Origin: Chryseobacterium vaccae
Lineage (GTDB): Bacteria > Bacteroidota > Bacteroidia > Flavobacteriales > Weeksellaceae
Assembly (NCBI RefSeq): GCF_009602705.1
Contig: NZ_VSWH01000001.1
Span: 4,761,001-4,825,000, forward strand
Reading direction: 5' to 3'
DNA length: 64,000 nucleotides
A program made the translations under genes and the position numbers. Below are positions 18,355 through 27,326 of the stretch, in pieces. The notes under the pieces were generated by a model. The model made no database searches. It was not told the origin of the DNA and saw only the letters and a program-made list of their open reading frames with translations. Each line of letters begins with the position of its first letter. Positions within the stretch are counted from its first letter, which is position 1.

Positions 18355-19339
18355 TTTTGAGTTTTATAGTCCGTGGTTTCTGCTCCTTTTTCTGCTGTTC
18401 ATTCCTCTTTTTATTAAAGATGCCAGGACACGGAAGAAAAAAGGGATAAAAGTTCCTACAGTCCGGAATATGGAAGGCAGCGGGGGAATTCATGCTGTAC
18501 TTTTTCTTCTTAAACTGTCGAAGTATATTATTCTTACTGCGCTGATCATTGCGATGGCACGACCTAGAACTTTTACGGTTTCCCAGGACCGCGATGATAC
18601 CAAAGGCGTAGATATTATGCTGTCCATAGACGTTTCCCTGAGTATGCTGGCTAAAGACCTTAACCCGGATCGTATAACAGCATTGAAAGATATTGCAGTA
18701 AAGTTTGTTAGAAAACGGCCTAATGACAGGATCGGAGTAGTAGCGTATGCTGCAGAAGCATTTACTAAAGTACCTGTAACTTCAGATCATCAGGTGGTTA
18801 TTGACGAAATCAAAAACCTTAACTCTACCGGTCTTGAACCGGGAACAGCTATTGGGGAAGGCCTTTCTGTAGCAGTCAGTCACCTTACTAAAAGCAAAGC
18901 GAAAAGTAAGATCGTGATCCTGATGACGGACGGGGTAAGCAATATCCAGAATGCAATTCCTCCACAGGTAGCAGCGGAACTCGCCAAGAATAATCATATT
19001 AAGGTATATGCCATCGGAATCGGAACAAACGGTTATGCGCTAATGCCTACTTCACAGGATATTTTCGGAGATCTGGTCTTTACTGAAACAGAAGTGACAA
19101 TTGACGAAAATACATTACAGGAAGTAGCGCAGACTACCGGTGGGAAATACTTCAGGGCTACCTCGAACAGCAGTCTGGAAGAAGTATATAATGAGATCAA
19201 TCAATTAGAAAAATCCGATATTAAGGTCTCTAAACTTTACAATTATGATGAGTATTTTAAAATTTTCCTTTGGATAGCGTTGGGAATGTTGTTCTTTGAT
19301 GCGCTGTTGAGATGGGGTATATATAAATTTTTGAGCTGA
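18347..19339 (+). CDS. batA: BatA-like VWA-domain membrane protein
   Basis: A 330-residue inner-membrane protein with two N-terminal helices (~10-24 and ~56-70), a von Willebrand factor A domain with an intact MIDAS motif DVSLS (residues 95-99), and a C-terminal helix near residue 310-326. The layout and operon position are those of BatA of the Bacteroides aerotolerance operon, where BatA-E aid stress tolerance. Its stop codon overlaps the BatB start by one base (TGATG). Confidence 0.92.
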   Translation: MFNFEFYSPWFLLLFLLFIPLFIKDARTRKKKGIKVPTVRNMEGSGGIHAVLFLLKLSKYIILTALIIAMARPRTFTVSQDRDDTKGVDIMLSIDVSLSMLAKDLNPDRITALKDIAVKFVRKRPNDRIGVVAYAAEAFTKVPVTSDHQVVIDEIKNLNSTGLEPGTAIGEGLSVAVSHLTKSKAKSKIVILMTDGVSNIQNAIPPQVAAELAKNNHIKVYAIGIGTNGYALMPTSQDIFGDLVFTETEVTIDENTLQEVAQTTGGKYFRATSNSSLEEVYNEINQLEKSDIKVSKLYNYDEYFKIFLWIALGMLFFDALLRWGIYKFLS

Positions 19340-20346
19340 TGAGTTGGTCTTTAGGAAATTACTGGTATTTATTACTGCTGTTGCTGCTGCCGCTGTTAGC
19401 TTCCTTTTTGATCCGTTTTCTGAAATGGAAAAACAAGAGAAAAGAGGTTTTTGCAGACGCTAAGTTTCATGACAGTTTATTTGAAAAAAAATCTGGATTT
19501 ACAAAGTTTTTTCCGGCATTATATCTGTTGGGAACCCTTTTTCTGATATTCTCTATTATTGATCTGCTGAAAGGATCGGAAGAAATAAAATCCAATCAGA
19601 AGCTTAATAATGTGATCTTTATGCTGGATGTTTCCAACTCTATGAATGCAGAAGATATTGATCCCAGCCGTCTGGATGAAGCCAAAAACCTGATGATCAA
19701 CACCATGAAAAAAATGAAGAGTGATAGGATAGGGATCGTGATCTTTGCAGGAGAAGCAGTCTCTATTATGCCGCTGACAACAGATTACGGTTCTGCGGAA
19801 ACTTATATTACCGCGATAGAAACCAATTCGATGAAAGCCCAGGGAACTGATTTTCTGAAAGGAATGAAAGCCGCCGCAGAAAAGTTTGGAAATGTAAGCA
19901 AAGGTTCCAGAAAAGTAGTTCTGATGAGTGATGGGGAAGATAATGAAGGAAACGATAATGCAGCCATCAGGCTGGCGAATAAAGAAGGGATCAGCATAAC
20001 CTCGGTTGGAATAGGTACAGATGAAGGAGCTCCGGTTCCTGAATATGTTTATGGACAGCTGATGGGATATAAAACAGATATGGATGGTGCAACGGTGATC
20101 TCCAAAAGACAGACTGAGGCCCTTAAAAAAATGGCTGGATCTACAGGAGGAGAATACATTGACGGAAATAATGTGAATGAAGCACCTGACAGGATCATTG
20201 ATGCATTAAGCAAAAAGGCTTCATTTTCAGAAACCATGGTTCAGTCACAGAATGCTGTTCATTATTATCAATATTTTCTTGCCGTATCTATTTTCTTTTT
20301 CTTTTTAATTTATATATTAAATCCGAAAAAGGATCTGAATGTATAG
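19339..20346 (+). CDS. batB: BatB-like VWA-domain membrane protein
   Basis: A 335-residue paralogue of BatA with the same plan: two N-terminal transmembrane segments (~9-28 and ~58-75), a VWA domain with MIDAS motif DVSNS (97-101) and the loop threonine region, and a C-terminal helix (FLAVSIFFFFLIYIL). Translation is coupled to BatA by a one-base overlap. The BatA/BatB pair probably forms a membrane complex with MoxR and BatC/BatD; this is by analogy to Bacteroides. Confidence 0.92.
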   Translation: MSWSLGNYWYLLLLLLLPLLASFLIRFLKWKNKRKEVFADAKFHDSLFEKKSGFTKFFPALYLLGTLFLIFSIIDLLKGSEEIKSNQKLNNVIFMLDVSNSMNAEDIDPSRLDEAKNLMINTMKKMKSDRIGIVIFAGEAVSIMPLTTDYGSAETYITAIETNSMKAQGTDFLKGMKAAAEKFGNVSKGSRKVVLMSDGEDNEGNDNAAIRLANKEGISITSVGIGTDEGAPVPEYVYGQLMGYKTDMDGATVISKRQTEALKKMAGSTGGEYIDGNNVNEAPDRIIDALSKKASFSETMVQSQNAVHYYQYFLAVSIFFFFLIYILNPKKDLNV

Positions 20347-20448
20347 ATTTCTTCGGCTTGTTTATCAAGATTTTAAATAAGCACTTTAACCCAATTTTAA
20401 CAAATAGAGACCTGTTTATTAACATATAAAGAAATAATTTTGCAGAGG

Positions 20449-21195
20449 ATGAATACTAAAATCTTATTTTTATCGTTAATTATTGCTTTCATGTTCCCAG
20501 GTGTTCTGTCCGGGCAGGATAGATACAAGACTTTAGTATATGAAGGAAACCAGAAATTCAATGGTAAAGACTATGACGGAGCCTCTTCCAAATACATGGA
20601 AGCGGTAAAGTCGGATGAAAAAGATTTTACAGCTCATTACAATTTGGGGAACGCATTGTATAAGAGTAAAAAATATGAAGAAGCCAAAGAAGAATTTGAA
20701 AAAGCTCAGAAACTTTCTCAAACTCTTCCTGATGCAGCAGCAGCTCTTCATAATCTTGGGAACACTTATATGCAGATGAACCAACCGGAAAAAGCGGCAG
20801 ATTATTATAAACAGTCTCTGAAGCAGGATCCTTATAATGAAGCAACAAGAAAGAATTATGAAATTGCCAAGCTGAAAGAGAAAGAAAAACAGCAGCAGGA
20901 AAAAAATAAAAAGAGCAATTCCGGAAAAGGCGGCGGAAACGAACCTAGTAAAAGCAACGATCAGAAAGGGGATCAGAAAGATCAAAAACAGGATCAGGGA
21001 AGCGGACAACAAAATGAAGGGAAAAGCGATCAGGGAGATGCCCAAAAAAAGAAGCCTAATGAAGAAGGCAAAATACCAAAAGATCTGGAAAATGCCATAT
21101 TAGATAAAGTAAACGAAAAGGAAAAAGAAACCGCCCGAAGAATACTAAATAAAGATTCTTATTCCATGCCTCAGAGCAATGAGAAAGACTGGTGA
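20449..21195 (+). CDS. batC: BatC-like TPR protein
   Basis: About 248 residues: signal peptide (LFLSLIIAFMFPGVLSG), three tetratricopeptide repeats in the first half (YKTLVYEGNQKFNGKDYDGA, AHYNLGNALYKSKKYEEA, ALHNLGNTYMQMNQPEKAADYY), then a low-complexity Lys/Gln/Glu/Gly tail. This is the BatC architecture (TPR, periplasmic). I prefer the ATG at 20449; the frame continues three codons to a TTG at 20440. A TAATTTTG box at 20435-20442 sits almost on the start, so a short-leader internal transcript is possible. Confidence 0.88.
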   Translation: MNTKILFLSLIIAFMFPGVLSGQDRYKTLVYEGNQKFNGKDYDGASSKYMEAVKSDEKDFTAHYNLGNALYKSKKYEEAKEEFEKAQKLSQTLPDAAAALHNLGNTYMQMNQPEKAADYYKQSLKQDPYNEATRKNYEIAKLKEKEKQQQEKNKKSNSGKGGGNEPSKSNDQKGDQKDQKQDQGSGQQNEGKSDQGDAQKKKPNEEGKIPKDLENAILDKVNEKEKETARRILNKDSYSMPQSNEKDW

Positions 21196-22934
21196 TGCAG
21201 CATAGACTGATCTACATATTATTCATTCTTGTTTCCGTAATTTCTTACGGACAGGTAAACTTATCTTTGGAAACAGATAAAAGTGAGTACAGCGGAAAAG
21301 ATATCGTAAATCTTACTATTATTCTCGAGATCAATGGAAGCGATATTGATCATCAGACCCGTTTTCAGCTTCCTGACCTTTCAAAATTTACGATGATCGG
21401 AAGCGGATCGGTAACCAATACCCTGGTTGATCCCGCTACCAATACCGTTATTACCCAGAAAATATCCAGAATCGCCCTTGAACCGAAGAAAAAAGGTAAA
21501 ATCAAGATTGGTTCTGTATTGGTAACCCTCAATAATAAAATCTATAAAACAGAACCTTTTGACATCAATATCAAGGATATTGTTGATAAAAGATCTCTGG
21601 CTACCAATACTTCCGGTGATGTGTATCTGAATATGGAGATTGAAGACCGGGAGGTCTACCAGGATCAGCCTACCTTGGCTGTTCTGAGGGTGTATTCCAA
21701 AAATATGGATAACTTCAGGAAGGTGAAGAATATCCGCCTTCCTCAACAGGATAATATCAATGTACATCCTGTAAGCTTTGGGAAATCAGAAATTGACCCG
21801 TCCGGCTCCGGGAATATGGCTTCCCAGGTTCTGGCCGTATTTATGATATTCCCCAATGAAGCCGGTTATGTGGAAGTTCCATCGGTATCAGCTTCGGTGA
21901 ATTCCTATGCAAAAAAGAATAAAATTGTTTCCAATAAAGTAAAATTGAATGTAAAGAAGCTTCCTGAGGGTTCACCTGAAGGTTTTAAAAATGCAGTAGG
22001 AAACTTTAAGGTAAGTGTTTACAATACTTCGAAAGATAAAATTGAAGTTGATAAACCTGTAAACGTTGTGGTGAAAGTTTCGGGAGAAGGAAATCTTCCG
22101 GATATGGATCTGCCTAAAATAATAACGTCTCCGGATTATGAATTCTTTACTCCTAAAATCACGTCTAAAGTGGTTCCCGGGTCTACAGGAATGAAAGGTG
22201 AGATTTTGGCAAATTATGTACTAATTCCTAAAAAACCGGGAGCAATTTCTGTAAAAACAGAACTCTTTGCCTTCTTTGATCCTGAGAGCCGTGAATACAT
22301 AGAGATGGGGCAAAAATCTCTGGCACTTAACGCTTTTTCCCATGAGCAGATATTGGAATCACGTACTACCGTTGAAAAAGTAAATGAATATACCAATACC
22401 CTTCTGGAAACAGTGAATACTCCTGTATTAAAAACTACAACCCTTAAAGTTAAGGAAAAGCATAAATTTCACTGGAATATTCTTTTAACTAATATCGCGA
22501 TTCTTGTAGGATTATTTATTGTCTATCTTTTGTTTAAGACTTGGCAAAAAAAACGCGCGTTAGTTAGAGAAACAGTATCTTCAAAACCTCTTGGTTCTGT
22601 GGCAGAAACAGAAAAAGAGATCAAAGAAATGCTGAAAACAGACATCAATGATTATTTCAGCTATCTGGAAAATCTTAAAGATAACGGAGAATATCCGAAA
22701 TTCTTTGATACCCTTGAAGAAATGGATATAGAAGTAAGAAATCAGTATCCACAGGTTGATTCTAAAGACTTCATGGCATTTTTAGAGAATGAAAAAGGTT
22801 TATCTGTTGCAGAGGAATATAGAAATCTGATGCAAAGAATTGAGATGGAGAAATATTCTCCATTGAAATCATCAGAAGGAATGGAGGATCTTTTAAAAGC
22901 AGTTGTTAATTTGTATTCTAAAATTAACAAATAA
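21195..22934 (+). CDS. batD: BatD-like protein
   Basis: A ~579-residue membrane-anchored protein: signal peptide (IYILFILVSVISYGQ), several Ig-like beta domains (BatD/oxygen-tolerance domain) with VNLSLETDKSEYSGKD at the start, a transmembrane helix at about residues 428-447 (IAILVGLFIVYLLFKTW), and a cytoplasmic helical tail. It is the last gene of the Bat operon. I chose the ATG at 21195, which overlaps the batC stop by one base, over the GTG immediately before it. Confidence 0.9.
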   Translation: MQHRLIYILFILVSVISYGQVNLSLETDKSEYSGKDIVNLTIILEINGSDIDHQTRFQLPDLSKFTMIGSGSVTNTLVDPATNTVITQKISRIALEPKKKGKIKIGSVLVTLNNKIYKTEPFDINIKDIVDKRSLATNTSGDVYLNMEIEDREVYQDQPTLAVLRVYSKNMDNFRKVKNIRLPQQDNINVHPVSFGKSEIDPSGSGNMASQVLAVFMIFPNEAGYVEVPSVSASVNSYAKKNKIVSNKVKLNVKKLPEGSPEGFKNAVGNFKVSVYNTSKDKIEVDKPVNVVVKVSGEGNLPDMDLPKIITSPDYEFFTPKITSKVVPGSTGMKGEILANYVLIPKKPGAISVKTELFAFFDPESREYIEMGQKSLALNAFSHEQILESRTTVEKVNEYTNTLLETVNTPVLKTTTLKVKEKHKFHWNILLTNIAILVGLFIVYLLFKTWQKKRALVRETVSSKPLGSVAETEKEIKEMLKTDINDYFSYLENLKDNGEYPKFFDTLEEMDIEVRNQYPQVDSKDFMAFLENEKGLSVAEEYRNLMQRIEMEKYSPLKSSEGMEDLLKAVVNLYSKINK

Positions 22935-22948
22935 TCAATTTTTTTTCA

Positions 22949-22956
22949 TATTTTTG
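22949..22956 (+). promoter_or_regulatory. -7 promoter box for marC
   Basis: TATTTTTG, an exact TAnnTTTG box, sits 22 bp before the MarC start codon, in the gap after batD. This suggests MarC has its own promoter. No -33 TTG at suitable spacing was found. Confidence 0.42.
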
Positions 22957-22978
22957 CGAAATTTTTAATTACAAAAAG

Positions 22979-23581
22979 ATGGAAATATTTAATGATTTTT
23001 CTATTAAAGAAATCTTTACCTGCTTTATGGTTCTTTTTGCCGTGATTGACATTATCGGCTCTGTTCCTATCGTGGTAAGCCTTCAGCAGAAGTTCGGTCA
23101 GATTGAAGCAGGAAAGGCCGCTATTACAGCCGGAGCAATTATGATTGTCTTTCTGTTTGTTGGAAATAAGATCCTTAAGCTTATCGGAGTAGATGTAAAC
23201 TCGTTTGCCATAGCAGGTGCTTTTGTGATTTTTATCATTGCACTGGAAATGATTCTGGGAATTGAAATCAATAAAACGACAGAGGCCAAAGCCGCTTCCA
23301 TCGTTCCTATCGCGTTTCCATTGGTAGCAGGGGCAGGAACACTAACGACAACTTTATCCCTCAGAGCTGAATTTCATGATATTAATATCATTTTAGGAAT
23401 CGTTCTCAATACAATTTTCGTATATTTGGTGCTGAAATCAGCAAAGTGGCTGGAGAACAAAATGGGAGAGGCAACATTGTCTATTCTTCAGAAAGTTTTC
23501 GGAATCATCCTTTTGGCTATTTCAATAAAATTATTCACCGCAAACTTTGCCCAATTAGTGCAGAATTATATTAATTTTTAA
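22979..23581 (+). CDS. MarC-family membrane protein
   Basis: A 200-residue protein with six hydrophobic segments, matching the MarC/UPF0056 family. Characteristic stretches are FMVLFAVIDIIGSVPIVVSL at the N-terminus and PIAFPLVAGAGTLTTTLSL in the middle. MarC was once linked to multiple antibiotic resistance in E. coli, but that link was withdrawn and the function is unknown. It is followed after 5 bp by a small membrane protein gene. Confidence 0.9.
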   Translation: MEIFNDFSIKEIFTCFMVLFAVIDIIGSVPIVVSLQQKFGQIEAGKAAITAGAIMIVFLFVGNKILKLIGVDVNSFAIAGAFVIFIIALEMILGIEINKTTEAKAASIVPIAFPLVAGAGTLTTTLSLRAEFHDINIILGIVLNTIFVYLVLKSAKWLENKMGEATLSILQKVFGIILLAISIKLFTANFAQLVQNYINF

Positions 23582-23586
23582 GAATC

Positions 23587-23781
23587 ATGCAGAAGTTTTA
23601 TAAAGTATTTTTAGTAATATTTATCGTTTTCATTGCCATCAATGTTTATGCTATCGACTGGCAGACTGACATTTTATCTGAAGATAACCTGAAATTCGTA
23701 TTTTCAATTGCATCCGCTGTGATTGGTCTTATCCTCTTATTTGTATTGGATACCTGGAGCAGAATCGGAGTAAAAAAATAA
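23587..23781 (+). CDS. Small two-helix membrane protein
   Basis: A 64-residue protein with an N-terminal helix (FLVIFIVFIAINVYA) and a second helix (FVFSIASAVIGLILLFVLDTW), ending in a basic tail. It lies 5 bp after MarC, so co-transcription is likely. I recognise no family; function unknown. Confidence 0.68.
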   Translation: MQKFYKVFLVIFIVFIAINVYAIDWQTDILSEDNLKFVFSIASAVIGLILLFVLDTWSRIGVKK

Positions 23782-24348
23782 TTAAGATTTATATCTGATA
23801 TACAGCCTCTTCCTTATGGGAGAGTTTTTTTTTGATCAGGACGAGAAATTTCGGAGATAACAGATCAGATGTAAACTCTTTTTTCAATGAAGTAAGTTTA
23901 GAATAAGACCTTGTATTTCGAAAATAAACGAAGCGGCCTTGTTTGTCTTAAAAACACACCAATATTATTCATCTTTGTTGGACTCAGCAGTGTTATAATT
24001 GATGATCAATTTATATTTTTTTGTGAAAAATATGATGTTATTTGAGTCTTTTAAGTACTCCTTAGGAATACTCTGTTCATAGAATTTAATATATGATCTA
24101 AGGTAAGCTCCGTAGGAGCGACCTGATAATTAACCTCAGTTCAGGATAAGAATTTTTGATTTATAGAGCTTGGAAGCTGGGGATGGAAGAGGGAGGTTCT
24201 GAAGGGCATCAATAATAGATTGCCATCTTTTTTAGCTAATTTGATTTTACAGAGGTTTTCAGTATTTATAACCAAAAGTGACTTCCAGCCAGCCTCCTTC
24301 TTCCATCTTCCAACCTTTTATACTTAATCCCCTTAATCCGAACTCAGG
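23782..24348. other. 567-bp intergenic region with nested inverted repeats
   Basis: No gene is visible. The left part is AT-rich with a GCTCCGTAGGAGC palindrome near 24107. The right part (24130-24352) is bounded by an inverted repeat TTAACCTcAGTTC / GAACTcAGGTTAA and contains an inner inverted repeat of about 28 bp built from GGAAG/GGATGGAAGA words. Its outer arm overlaps the stop codon of the isochorismate synthase gene. Confidence 0.6.
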
Positions 24349-24352
24349 TTAA
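24130..24352. repeat. Nested inverted-repeat element
   Basis: Outer arms are 24130-24145 and 24340-24352; inner arms are 24171-24198 and 24287-24315, the latter imperfect. The ~220-bp element could fold into a long cruciform or RNA hairpin, or could be a MITE/REP-like non-coding repeat. Similar GGAAG-rich words are frequent between genes in flavobacteria. Confidence 0.5.
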
Positions 24353-25344
24353 ATAGTTACTAGGTTTTTGAGAATAGCTTCAGATTTCAGTTCTGTCTCT
24401 TTCCATTCTTTTTCCGGGTTGCTTTGTGCGGTAATTCCGCCGCCTACAAATACATGTACAGAATCCTGATAAAGCCTTGCACATCGCAGATTCACGAAGT
24501 ACATAATACTTTCTTCCGTTTCAATTCTTATAAATCCGGCATACAGTTCGCGTGGAAATTTTTCAAACTTCTGAATATTTCTTTTGCATACCTCTTTTGG
24601 AATTCCACAGACTGCAGGAGTAGGATGGAGTTCTGTAATAATAAAATCAAGTTCCTCCGGTTTTATTAGGGCCTTAAAATCTGTACGAAGATGCTTAATG
24701 TTTCCCGAAATATGATCATAGGTATCTGAGATCTCAATATTTTTAGCATAATTTTCAAGGACATTCCGGATGTATGAGGTAACAGGTTTCTGCTCTTCAA
24801 TTTCTTTTTCTGACCACGCTTCAGATACAGGAAGCGTTCCGGCAAGGCTCATGGTCTCAAATTCACAGGTTGTTTTATTAAATTTTCCAAGGACTTCGGA
24901 GAAAGCTCCCATCCATGCATGTTCTCCGTCATTAAAAATATACCGGAATGCATTCGGATAAGAAGTACATAAGTTGTTAAAACTCTTTTTAAGATCAATT
25001 CTGCTAAAATTTCTGAAGATCTTCCTTCTGGAATAAACGAGTTTGGGAAGCTGCTCTTCTTTAATAACTTCAATGACACTGTGCAAAGTCTGCAGATATT
25101 CATCTTTTATCTCTGCATGAAAATGACTTTCATCTTTCAACAGGTCATCACTGGTAATTACGGCTTGTGAAAACTCTTCTGAAGCCTCAATGATGTTTCC
25201 TTTAAAATCAATCTGCCTCAACCTGTCAAAAGAATAAAAACTTATGGATTCTGTGTCTTGCTGAGGGTCGGTTGAATATAATTTTTCGTCGAAAGGAAAT
25301 TTGAAATAAATCATGAGCTGTAGAAAGTTTTTAGAAATCACCAC
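24349..25344 (-). CDS. Isochorismate synthase / chorismate-binding enzyme
   Basis: A 331-residue enzyme of the MenF/EntC family, which converts chorismate to isochorismate for menaquinone or catechol siderophores. The C-terminal half has the family signatures PTPAVCGIPKE, FPRELYAGFIRIE and VFVGGGITAQSNPEKEWKETELKSEAIL. The N-terminal third is short and divergent. The start overlaps the outer-membrane protein gene by 7 bp, so it is the last gene of a four-gene operon. A MenI-like thioesterase gene lies 3 kb upstream, favouring menaquinone over siderophore synthesis, but this is inference. Confidence 0.85.
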   Translation of the reverse strand: MVISKNFLQLMIYFKFPFDEKLYSTDPQQDTESISFYSFDRLRQIDFKGNIIEASEEFSQAVITSDDLLKDESHFHAEIKDEYLQTLHSVIEVIKEEQLPKLVYSRRKIFRNFSRIDLKKSFNNLCTSYPNAFRYIFNDGEHAWMGAFSEVLGKFNKTTCEFETMSLAGTLPVSEAWSEKEIEEQKPVTSYIRNVLENYAKNIEISDTYDHISGNIKHLRTDFKALIKPEELDFIITELHPTPAVCGIPKEVCKRNIQKFEKFPRELYAGFIRIETEESIMYFVNLRCARLYQDSVHVFVGGGITAQSNPEKEWKETELKSEAILKNLVTI

Positions 25345-26240
25345 CCGGAAACAGAATAGGAAATTCCGAGGTTGATTTTCCTTTCAGCAAAGGTATTATT
25401 AGTCTTAAAAATGTCAAAATTAAACGAGCTGTTTTTTAACGAAATATTCCTCATCTTATATTCTTGGTATTCCAAAGAAACAAGAAATTTTTTCATGATC
25501 CGGTATTGCAGTCCTAGTGTATATCCAAAATTGATCTGATTACTCTTAAAATCATCGGGTTTATTAAGCACATTGTTTTCAGGAACCAGAAACTGCATTT
25601 TATAGCTGTTCCGGTTGGCCAGAAATCCGATGAACGGGCGGATGTTTTTCCATTCATAAAGGATTTTAAGCTGGGCAGCATATTCAAGATGTTTATTGTT
25701 GAATCTTTGAAAAAGCAGAGGCTGATGGTCTTTTGTAAAATAATAGCCGCTCAGCCAGGTATCTTCTTTAGTACCATCGAGATTAAAAGTAGAATTCCAG
25801 TAATACAGATGGGCAGAAAGGAGTAATGAAAATCTTTTATATATTGGTTTTGAAGCCCATATTCCGGCATTGAATCCGGATTGCGTTTTCTTTCCGGAAG
25901 AATCTATGGCCCAGGAGCTTCTTTTTATCCCTGTGCCTGCTTCAATTCCAAATTCTGTTCTTTTGGAGAAAGAGAAGGTAATTCCTTTTACCTCATCTTT
26001 GAAAGAAAAGAATTCCTCTGGCTGGGGCATTGTAATTTCCGGCAGATTCAAAGAAAGTCCTTTGGGCTGTATTTTTAAAGCTTTTTCTAAATAAATCGTA
26101 TCACGTACAATGACTTTCTCATATACATATACCGTATCTTTCTTTTTCCGTTGGGCATTCAACGGATATAGGATGAAAAAAATGAGCAGGACTGCTATTT
26201 TTTGCAGAGGAATACAGAAACTTAATTTATCTTTCAACAT
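25338..26240 (-). CDS. Putative outer-membrane beta-barrel protein
   Basis: A 300-residue protein with a signal peptide-like N-terminus (IAVLLIFFILYPLNAQ) and a C-terminal region of alternating hydrophobic strands ending in a barrel-like terminus (INLGISYSVSGW). After the signal peptide lies KKDTVYVYEKVIVRDTIYLEK, an extended motif. The tail of the adjacent sigma factor has nearly the same VIVVKKIIQRDTIYVE motif. It overlaps the sigma factor gene by 14 bp and the isochorismate synthase gene by 7 bp. The barrel is inferred from strand pattern, not from a named family. Confidence 0.7.
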   Translation of the reverse strand: MLKDKLSFCIPLQKIAVLLIFFILYPLNAQRKKKDTVYVYEKVIVRDTIYLEKALKIQPKGLSLNLPEITMPQPEEFFSFKDEVKGITFSFSKRTEFGIEAGTGIKRSSWAIDSSGKKTQSGFNAGIWASKPIYKRFSLLLSAHLYYWNSTFNLDGTKEDTWLSGYYFTKDHQPLLFQRFNNKHLEYAAQLKILYEWKNIRPFIGFLANRNSYKMQFLVPENNVLNKPDDFKSNQINFGYTLGLQYRIMKKFLVSLEYQEYKMRNISLKNSSFNFDIFKTNNTFAERKINLGISYSVSGW

Positions 26241-27315
26241 ATATAGTATCTCTCTGAATGATTTTTTTTACAACAATGACCTTTTCCTGTGCAGAATCTT
26301 TTGTACTCAATCTGGGTTCTTTTGATTTGATTGTATTGGCTTTTTCAACAGGCATTTCTTTTTTTTCTAATATTTGATTAGACTTCGTCTGTTCTCCGTT
26401 TTCTGAATATTCCTGACCAGAAAATCCTGTAACGGATTTATTCAGACTTACTGCTTTAATCTCTTTTTTGTCTGTTATAGATTCTGTATTGTTTTCAGTA
26501 ACAATACTACTGTTGGAGAAATTATTTTTCTGAGGACGGAAAAACAGAATATAACTTAAGACCATAAGTACAGCAGAAGCAGCAATGATTTTTATTTTCC
26601 ATTGATTGTTTGAATGGGAAGTAAAACTGAGATTTTGAATATTTATATTATCAGGAACGGTAAACGGTTGAGAAGGTGATACCGAAAAGCCGGTAAAACT
26701 ATTTCTGAAAGTCTGTGCCCAGAGCAATCCGCCAAAACCAAGGAAAATAAGCAGCTGGGTGAGCTTTTTTTTGCTTTTGGGAGTGCCGGGTTTTAGGATA
26801 GTATTGAGAAGATAATTTTGTATTGATTTTTTGGCTCTTAAAAGGTGAGATTTTGAAGTATTAACAGGAATTCCCAGCATGTGTGAAATTTCTGAATGGG
26901 AATAATTTTCAATACAGTATAAATTAAAAACTGATTTATGATGAGAAGAAAGACTGTCAATAGAAGCCAGAAGCTCTTCACGCGTAAAATCATAAGCAAG
27001 AATATGAGATTTTTCTTCAATAGTGTTGTTCATGGCAAAAGATATTTCGGGAATTTCTGAAAGCTCTTCAGCAATGAAAGTTTCTTTGCTGTTTTTCCGG
27101 AGGTATTGTAAGGCATTATTAACAATAATTTTCTTTAACCAGGCAAAGATTGCTTTCTCATCTTTAAGCTGATGTTTTTTCTGCATTGCAGCGATAAAGC
27201 TGTCCTGAAGGATATCTTCTGCGGTAGAAAGATCCTGTATATACCTACGGCAAATCCCCAAAAGTTTTGGGGAATATGTGCTGTAGATTTTTTGCCAGTC
27301 ACTGCTGTTATACAT
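26227..27315 (-). CDS. ECF sigma factor fused to a membrane-anchored C-terminal tail
   Basis: A 362-residue protein, about twice the usual ECF length. Residues 1-80 hold sigma region 2 (YSPKLLGICRRY, AEDILQDSFIAAMQKK) and ~110-165 region 4 with its helix-turn-helix (YSHSEISHMLGIPVNTSKSHLLRAKK). The remaining ~190 residues are extra: a hydrophobic segment at ~185-202 (LTQLLIFLGFGGLLWAQ), another at ~246-264 (IIAASAVLMVLSYILFF), then a polar tail ending KKIIQRDTIYVER. It begins 11 bp after the lipoprotein gene. The tail may replace a separate anti-sigma factor; that is inference. Confidence 0.85.
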   Translation of the reverse strand: MYNSSDWQKIYSTYSPKLLGICRRYIQDLSTAEDILQDSFIAAMQKKHQLKDEKAIFAWLKKIIVNNALQYLRKNSKETFIAEELSEIPEISFAMNNTIEEKSHILAYDFTREELLASIDSLSSHHKSVFNLYCIENYSHSEISHMLGIPVNTSKSHLLRAKKSIQNYLLNTILKPGTPKSKKKLTQLLIFLGFGGLLWAQTFRNSFTGFSVSPSQPFTVPDNINIQNLSFTSHSNNQWKIKIIAASAVLMVLSYILFFRPQKNNFSNSSIVTENNTESITDKKEIKAVSLNKSVTGFSGQEYSENGEQTKSNQILEKKEMPVEKANTIKSKEPRLSTKDSAQEKVIVVKKIIQRDTIYVER

Positions 27316-27326
27316 AATGGAAATAT

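Noticed and set aside
20533..21045. A 170-codon minus-strand frame inside batC
   Set aside because: Antisense to the TPR and Lys/Gln-rich tail of BatC. Its long phenylalanine/leucine/isoleucine runs are the expected mirror of lysine/glutamate codons, not a real membrane protein.
24349..25344. The isochorismate synthase as evidence for a siderophore cluster
   Set aside because: No NRPS, EntA/EntB-like or TonB receptor gene is adjacent; only a MenI-like gene is near, so menaquinone is the simpler reading.
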